From NCBI GenBank assembly GCA_964645775.1, contig CAZYBU010000009.1:1-64000 (forward strand): a stretch of 64,000 nt of DNA, read 5' to 3'. Within the stretch, counting starts at the first letter, position 1. Each line of letters starts with the position of its first letter. The notes beneath the pieces were generated by a model, which was not told the DNA's origin, did not search any database, and saw nothing but the letters and a program-made list of their open reading frames with translations. Made by a program: the position numbers and the translations under genes. This DNA is from CAZYBU01 sp964645775 (GTDB lineage Bacteria > Spirochaetota > UBA4802 > UBA5550). Below, in pieces: positions 60,088 to 64,000 of the stretch.

Positions 60088-61344
60088 ATGAAGATAACAT
60101 CCATATTTCCAGTCATATTCCTTTCACTTTTTCTGATCATCCAGACCGGGTGCGACGCAGGCGGCGCCCGCAATGAACATCAGTCTTCATCAGCGACCCT
60201 GGCCTTTACCGGGGATATCATCATGCATATCCCGGTCAAGAGCTGCGCGCGGCTTCACAACCGGGTACGGAACGGAGAAAGCCTTAACAATGACGGTTTC
60301 GATTACCTGTTCCGGGACATCGTCCCCTACCTGAATGATACGGACATAGCAGTGGGAAACATGGAATTCCCCGTGGCCCCTCCCTACACCAGTAAACCGT
60401 GGATATTCAATTCTCCTCCCGGAGTTCTCAGGGCCATGAAAAGGGCCGGTTTCACCACCATGCACCTTGGCAACAATCATATTCTGGACCAGGGAGAGGA
60501 AGGTCTCCACGCGACCCTGCGGGAACTGAAAACCGCTGGCCTCGACTACACCGGTATACGCGACAAGCGTGCGAAATATACCGGTGTGATTAAGAACGTA
60601 AACGGAATCCGTATCGGCCTCCTGGGGTACACGGCCGTCATGAATTATGCAATCCCATCCGACCTGAAAAACGTTGAGATAAACTGGCTTCCCGATGAGA
60701 AGAAGGCCCGTGCCAGTATCAAAGAGATAAAGTCCCGCTGTGATTATCTCGTGGTCATCGTCCATGGAGGAGCGGAGTACGCCGATAAACCGGATAAAGA
60801 GATTCGTAAACGTTACCGACAGCTCGTCACTGACGGCGCGGACCTGGTCGTGGGACATCATCCCCATGTTCTCCAGGAGGTGGAGATGGTGGAACCGATC
60901 CCGGGTAAGCAGAGATACATCTTCTACAGCCTGGGGAACCTCATATCAAACCAGAGCAGCGTTTATCCCGTGGGTGATACCGGTCTTTCCAGAAGCACAC
61001 GCCATTCAGTCATACTGAAGGTACGCCTGGACCGTACCGCCGAGGGAAGGATCCGACAGGGAATCGACCTCGTCCCTGTCTACACGAGCAACACCCTCTT
61101 CGACTCCCGGGGGTATCGAAATATCCAGGTACGGTCCCTGGAGAATGACATGATACGTCTTTTTTTACAAAACGGGAGCAGAAAATCGCCGAAAAAGAGT
61201 ATAGCATTTGACATGGACGCCGACTTCCTGTATAGTTCCATGAAATCGATCGAGCATGTCGTGCTGCTCGGAAAACCGTACCGGGAGATATCCTTTCTGA
61301 AACCGGAAATACCTTTCCATGGGAAGAGAACTGAAAATCAATAA
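60088..61344 (+). CDS. CapA/PgsA-family lipoprotein (metallophosphatase fold)
   Basis: A 418-residue protein from the ATG with GGAGGAGAG upstream. Lipoprotein signal ending in IQTGC (Cys near residue 22). CapA domain: LAFTGDIIMH (about 41), VGNMEFPV, 'MHLGNNHILDQGEEGL', IGLLGYTA, IVHGGAEY, VVGHHPHVLQ and FYSLGNLI, the calcineurin-like metal and catalytic loop pattern of PgsA/CapA proteins for poly-gamma-glutamate assembly. No capB/capC is next to it, so the substrate is unknown. It is divergent from the acyl-CoA synthetase, and the STAS gene overlaps its 3' end by 26 bases. Confidence 0.85.
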   Translation: MKITSIFPVIFLSLFLIIQTGCDAGGARNEHQSSSATLAFTGDIIMHIPVKSCARLHNRVRNGESLNNDGFDYLFRDIVPYLNDTDIAVGNMEFPVAPPYTSKPWIFNSPPGVLRAMKRAGFTTMHLGNNHILDQGEEGLHATLRELKTAGLDYTGIRDKRAKYTGVIKNVNGIRIGLLGYTAVMNYAIPSDLKNVEINWLPDEKKARASIKEIKSRCDYLVVIVHGGAEYADKPDKEIRKRYRQLVTDGADLVVGHHPHVLQEVEMVEPIPGKQRYIFYSLGNLISNQSSVYPVGDTGLSRSTRHSVILKVRLDRTAEGRIRQGIDLVPVYTSNTLFDSRGYRNIQVRSLENDMIRLFLQNGSRKSPKKSIAFDMDADFLYSSMKSIEHVVLLGKPYREISFLKPEIPFHGKRTENQ

Positions 61345-61654
61345 ACGCGTATCCGGCTCCACGGTGATACTCGACCTTGAGGGGGAGATATCCCTCAAGG
61401 ACTCGAAAGAGCTGAAAGACACCCTCGACAGCATCATCGAATCGGGTGACTCTACCCACATCGCGCTTAACATGGAACAGGTCCCCTTTGTAAACAGTAT
61501 CGGCCTGGGAATCCTCATGGAGATGAACCGGGAAGTACCGGGCCGGGGAATCAGGTTCAGTCTCATGAACGCCGGGCATAACCTGGAGGGAATCTTCGAC
61601 GTGACCCAGGTTAAGCAGTTCTTCGATTTTGTAAAAGAAGATGAACTGAATTAA
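61319..61654 (+). CDS. STAS-domain protein (anti-sigma antagonist-like)
   Basis: A 111-residue single STAS domain: ILDLEGEISLKDSKELKD at the start and VPFVNSIGLGIL as the phosphoacceptor loop, with S60 in the serine place (an Asn replaces the usual acidic or serine residue ahead of it). It begins inside the capA gene, in another frame, suggesting coupling. It is the second STAS gene of the window and probably acts in partner switching or as a capA regulator; its kinase is not visible. Confidence 0.82.
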   Translation: MGRELKINKRVSGSTVILDLEGEISLKDSKELKDTLDSIIESGDSTHIALNMEQVPFVNSIGLGILMEMNREVPGRGIRFSLMNAGHNLEGIFDVTQVKQFFDFVKEDELN

Positions 61655-61735
61655 TACTGTCTTAACTCCAGCTTTTTAAACCTGCATATCAATCAAGACC
61701 GACCGGCGATGTTTCATCGACACTTTCCTTGATCT

Positions 61736-61758
61736 GATCATTTTTATGATCTTTTTTT
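61736..61758 (+). terminator. Terminator of the capA-STAS unit
   Basis: GATCAT (61736-61741) and ATGATC (61746-61751) around TTTT, followed directly by seven T. Stem is short but the T run is perfect. Confidence 0.72.
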
Positions 61759-61800
61759 CCTCCACCCGGCTAGAACTTTATACAATCGACCATTTTTTTA

Positions 61801-61829
61801 TTTACAGGGAGAGTCTTTTCTTCTATACG
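61801..61829 (+). promoter_or_regulatory. Promoter of the outer-membrane protein gene
   Basis: TTTACA (61801-61806), 17-base spacer, TATACG (61824-61829). The predicted start is near 61836, right at the beginning of an 8-base inverted repeat, leaving a 113-base leader. Confidence 0.65.
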
Positions 61830-61834
61830 TATAT

Positions 61835-61872
61835 CTGTCGAGTAGATCGTCTTCAGGCAGTGTGCTCGACAG
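61835..61872 (+). other. 5'-end hairpin of the outer-membrane protein mRNA
   Basis: CTGTCGAG (61835-61842) pairs with CTCGACAG (61865-61872) over a 22-base loop. Because transcription should start at about 61836, the transcript would begin with this stem, as in stable omp messages. Confidence 0.5.
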
Positions 61873-61948
61873 TAACGACTGACAGTTTTCATGAAGATTC
61901 AGTGCAGTTCTCATGGAAACGGTTAGAGAAATCTTTCCGAGGTGGAGC

Positions 61949-63091
61949 ATGAAAAAAACATCTATAATTGCTGCATGTGCTGTCATTCTGACAATGCTGT
62001 CGTTTTCCCCTCTGCTCGCACAGGGCGTGGATTACAAGTACGTCCACAGCGCCAAGCTCGACGTGGCCTACTACCCGGCCACCCACAGAGGCTACGGCCT
62101 GGGAGACAAAAGTTTCGCCCACTGGAACTACGATCGTCTCGAATATGACTACTGGGAACCCGGAGTTACAAATGGACGAAACGATGTCGGCAACTCCTTT
62201 GTCATGGAGCTCAAGGCCTACTACAAGTTCCAGATGGAATTCCCGGTACTCCAGGGTGACGGCCCTCTCACGAAAGGGAACAACGTGAAGCTCGATTTCA
62301 TCTTCAACGTCTCCCCTGTTACTGCCGATGCCGGGGTCCACGCACACTTTACCCCCATCGCCTTCCTGATCTTCTCCCTGGGACAGGAGATATCCACCGG
62401 CTGGTACTTCCCCGGTCTCGACCTGGACGGCCTGGCAGTTAACCCGAGAGACGCCGCCAGTAGCCCGGATATGAACTATGCTGATTATGAAAGTTTCACC
62501 AAGCACCCCGACAACGACGGATTCAACGGCATCCTCTCCAAAACTGAGATGGGGATGACTTTCCAGTTCGACCTGGCGGCCGTTGTCCCCGGTGACTGGA
62601 CCCATGTGGTCGTGGTAGCCAACTGGAATTTCCTCTATAGATATTACTCCAAATCTACCAACGAAGATACGAGGTACTGGAGATTCGAGCATGACAAGGG
62701 TGAGAATGAGAACGGCTTCACCCTGGAGATGACCTACCTCCTGGGCTACCAGATGCCGAAGCGTCCGGCCCGCATCAACCTGGTCGGCTTCATTGTTGAG
62801 ACGGACCAGCGTCTCACCGGTATGAACGCCTCCAAGATGGATGACGGGGGCTGGGGATCCGATTTTATCGAGGTCAAGTTCGGCCCCATGGTCAACTTCA
62901 TCTTCGGCAAGTACCACAGCCTCACCTTCCTTGCTCAGTTCAAGAACGGCCGTCACTACACAGACGCAACTTTCGGACATCGCGATTTCAGAAATCGGCA
63001 GGTTGACACAAGCAACCCGCAGTTTGTCCAGTTTGACAGATTTGCCCTCTCCTACAGCTACAAGTTCGGGCACTCTCCCAACTATTTCTAA
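61949..63091 (+). CDS. Predicted outer-membrane beta-barrel protein
   Basis: A 380-residue protein from an ATG directly after GAGGTGGAGC. Signal peptide (CAVILTMLSFSPLLAQG), then long alternating polar/hydrophobic strands rich in Tyr, Trp, Phe and Gly ('VDYKYVHSAKLDVAYYPATH', 'TAYYKFQMEFPV' type), and a C-terminal 'SYSYKFGHSPNYF' ending in Phe, the usual BAM-recognition end. No family was recognised; it may be a porin or abundant surface barrel. A strong promoter, a 5' hairpin and a strong terminator make it look highly expressed. Confidence 0.78.
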   Translation: MKKTSIIAACAVILTMLSFSPLLAQGVDYKYVHSAKLDVAYYPATHRGYGLGDKSFAHWNYDRLEYDYWEPGVTNGRNDVGNSFVMELKAYYKFQMEFPVLQGDGPLTKGNNVKLDFIFNVSPVTADAGVHAHFTPIAFLIFSLGQEISTGWYFPGLDLDGLAVNPRDAASSPDMNYADYESFTKHPDNDGFNGILSKTEMGMTFQFDLAAVVPGDWTHVVVVANWNFLYRYYSKSTNEDTRYWRFEHDKGENENGFTLEMTYLLGYQMPKRPARINLVGFIVETDQRLTGMNASKMDDGGWGSDFIEVKFGPMVNFIFGKYHSLTFLAQFKNGRHYTDATFGHRDFRNRQVDTSNPQFVQFDRFALSYSYKFGHSPNYF

Positions 63092-63115
63092 GAAAGAACC
63101 AACGGCGTAACCAGC

Positions 63116-63150
63116 AGAACCCCGGGCCTGGCCCGGGGTTCTTTTTTTTT
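63116..63150 (+). terminator. Strong intrinsic terminator of the outer-membrane protein gene
   Basis: AGAACCCCGGG (63116-63126) pairs perfectly with CCCGGGGTTCT (63132-63142) over CCTGG, followed by a run of eight or nine T. Textbook terminator. Confidence 0.95.
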
Positions 63151-63326
63151 AAGTATATCGGCTGATCCCTGGAGGAGCCGGTAAGAACGATGGGCTGTAT
63201 TTTTCTTCCACGCTTCAGGATAATCCCCATAAAAAAATCATTGTTTTTTTATAAAGTCCCCTTAATACATAACGATTCCCAATGAATCATTGCTCAGGTA
63301 TTTTTTGTATCCTGGAGGCGGCGGTC

Positions 63327-64000
63327 GTGAAAAAAATCGGAATCGTACTTCTCGTAATTCTTATCATTTTTGCTGGAGGGCTCCTGGGCGGCGCCTGGTA
63401 TTTCTCCTCCCAGCTGCTCCATCCTGTCCCCACGAAATGCGATGTTGAGCATTTCGTTCACTGCGACTCTCCGAATGAGATAGCTCTTCCCTTTGAGGAG
63501 GTCAGCTTCCCCTCCCGTGACAATATACGTATCCGGGGATGGCTCATTCCGGGAACCGGCGAAAAGGCCGTGATCCTTGTACACGGGATCACGGCGGACA
63601 GAAGGGAGGCCATGCGCTGGCTGAAGCCCCTTTATCAGGAGGGCTACACACTCCTGACCATCGATCTTAGGAACCACGGGAAAAGTGAAGGCGCGTTGAC
63701 CACCATGGGACTTCTTGAGAAGAACGACGTCATGGGAGCGGTCGACTTTCTGACGGAGGAGAGGGGGATAGAAAGCGTCGGAGTATTCGGAGTCTCCATG
63801 GGTTCTTCGGCCGGTATCCACGCCATGGCCGAAGATCCGCGGATCAGGGCCGGTATCTTCGAGGCCCCCTTCTCCTCCCTGCGGAATCTTCTGGAGGTCC
63901 TGGCCGAACGGGACTACCACCTGCCGCCCCGGTTCACCATCGACCTGGTGGATATCTTGTATCGCATGAGAAGTTCATATTCCCTGGACGAGATACGGCC
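63327..64000 (+). CDS. Alpha/beta hydrolase, membrane-anchored, truncated by window end
   Basis: A GTG start with GGAGG eight bases upstream opens a frame that runs off the window without a stop, so only the first 224 residues are seen. An N-terminal membrane helix (IGIVLLVILIIFAGGLLGG) is followed by an alpha/beta hydrolase: ILVHGITADRRE (oxyanion HG, about 88), LTIDLRNHGKS (about 120), and the nucleophile elbow GVSMGSSAG (Ser near 158). The catalytic Asp and His must lie beyond the edge. Family resembles YheT/Abhydrolase proteins with serine hydrolase activity, substrate unknown. Confidence 0.82.
   Translation, partial: MKKIGIVLLVILIIFAGGLLGGAWYFSSQLLHPVPTKCDVEHFVHCDSPNEIALPFEEVSFPSRDNIRIRGWLIPGTGEKAVILVHGITADRREAMRWLKPLYQEGYTLLTIDLRNHGKSEGALTTMGLLEKNDVMGAVDFLTEERGIESVGVFGVSMGSSAGIHAMAEDPRIRAGIFEAPFSSLRNLLEVLAERDYHLPPRFTIDLVDILYRMRSSYSLDEIR

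Noticed and set aside
61889..63073. 394-codon minus-strand frame opposite the outer-membrane protein
   Set aside because: The plus-strand gene has signal peptide, promoter, ribosome binding site and terminator; the antisense frame crosses its promoter side and has none.
63294..63920. 208-codon minus-strand frame at the right edge
   Set aside because: The alpha/beta hydrolase on the plus strand has HG, GxSxG and a signal anchor and better explains the region.

Overview
The window reads as a chromosomal, mostly housekeeping segment of a Gram-negative bacterium, most likely a spirochaete (Spirochaetota). This is inferred from content: many exported TPR proteins, lipoproteins with Cys lipoboxes, two SpoIIE-type phosphatases plus two STAS proteins, a DUF115/MAF_flag10 motility-accessory protein, LolA-like and beta-barrel envelope proteins, and free-standing biosynthetic operons. 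Genes are tightly packed, with many 1-4 base stop/start overlaps. There is no rRNA, CRISPR array or intact mobile element; one tRNA gene (Ala-GGC) is present. One 46-codon frame at the left edge might be a transposase remnant.

Layout. 0-9 kb: glucosyl-3-phosphoglycerate synthase, a phasin-like protein under a near-consensus promoter, an rsgA/MlaF-like ATPase operon, ilvD, a PolB-like exonuclease, a HEAT-repeat protein and a five-S1-domain protein. 9.3-18.3 kb: a minus-strand block of seven mostly unfamiliar genes (two membrane-anchored TPR proteins with decayed Mrr-like C-termini, a cyclic-nucleotide-binding/ParA-like fusion, a small membrane protein, a STAS protein, a large uncharacterised protein and a ParB-like protein). 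This is the most unusual part of the window. 18.5-28.2 kb: tRNA-Ala, DUF1015, greA, an unlisted 49-residue frame, an rseC/M16-peptidase pair operon, lgt-like and EamA genes, rpmE and rho. 28.4-31.4 kb: lipoprotein-dapA-dapB-CBS/PAS/HTH regulator. 31.7-43.2 kb: a SpoIIE/TPR phosphatase, an aroA-aroH-lolA-like-rsmE-thiS-thiE operon, thiC-wecG, and a TPR/GAF-SpoIIE/zinc-ribbon operon. 43.4-52.2 kb: LolA-like, beta-barrel and comEC genes, then a HATPase-HDOD/DUF115/exported-protein operon. 52.3-64 kb: a DtxR-type regulator, EF-G, an ABC-F protein, ADP-forming acyl-CoA synthetase, CapA-like lipoprotein plus STAS, an outer-membrane protein with a strong promoter and terminator, and a partial alpha/beta hydrolase.

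Functional threads are (i) partner-switching style signalling (SpoIIE, STAS, GAF, HDOD), (ii) envelope biogenesis (Mla, LolA-like, Lgt-like, beta-barrels, RseC, M16 peptidases), and (iii) lysine, branched-chain, aromatic and thiamine biosynthesis.

Two observations stand out as candidate new biology. The first is the CRP/ParA-like plus ParB-like plus TPR/pseudo-nuclease block at 9.3-18.3 kb. The second is a conserved cis element of about 80 bases, found upstream of both the STAS gene (14444-14521) and the HATPase-HDOD gene (46483-46562), with a shared hairpin loop and a shared downstream box. All function calls come from reading motifs by eye; no database search was run.
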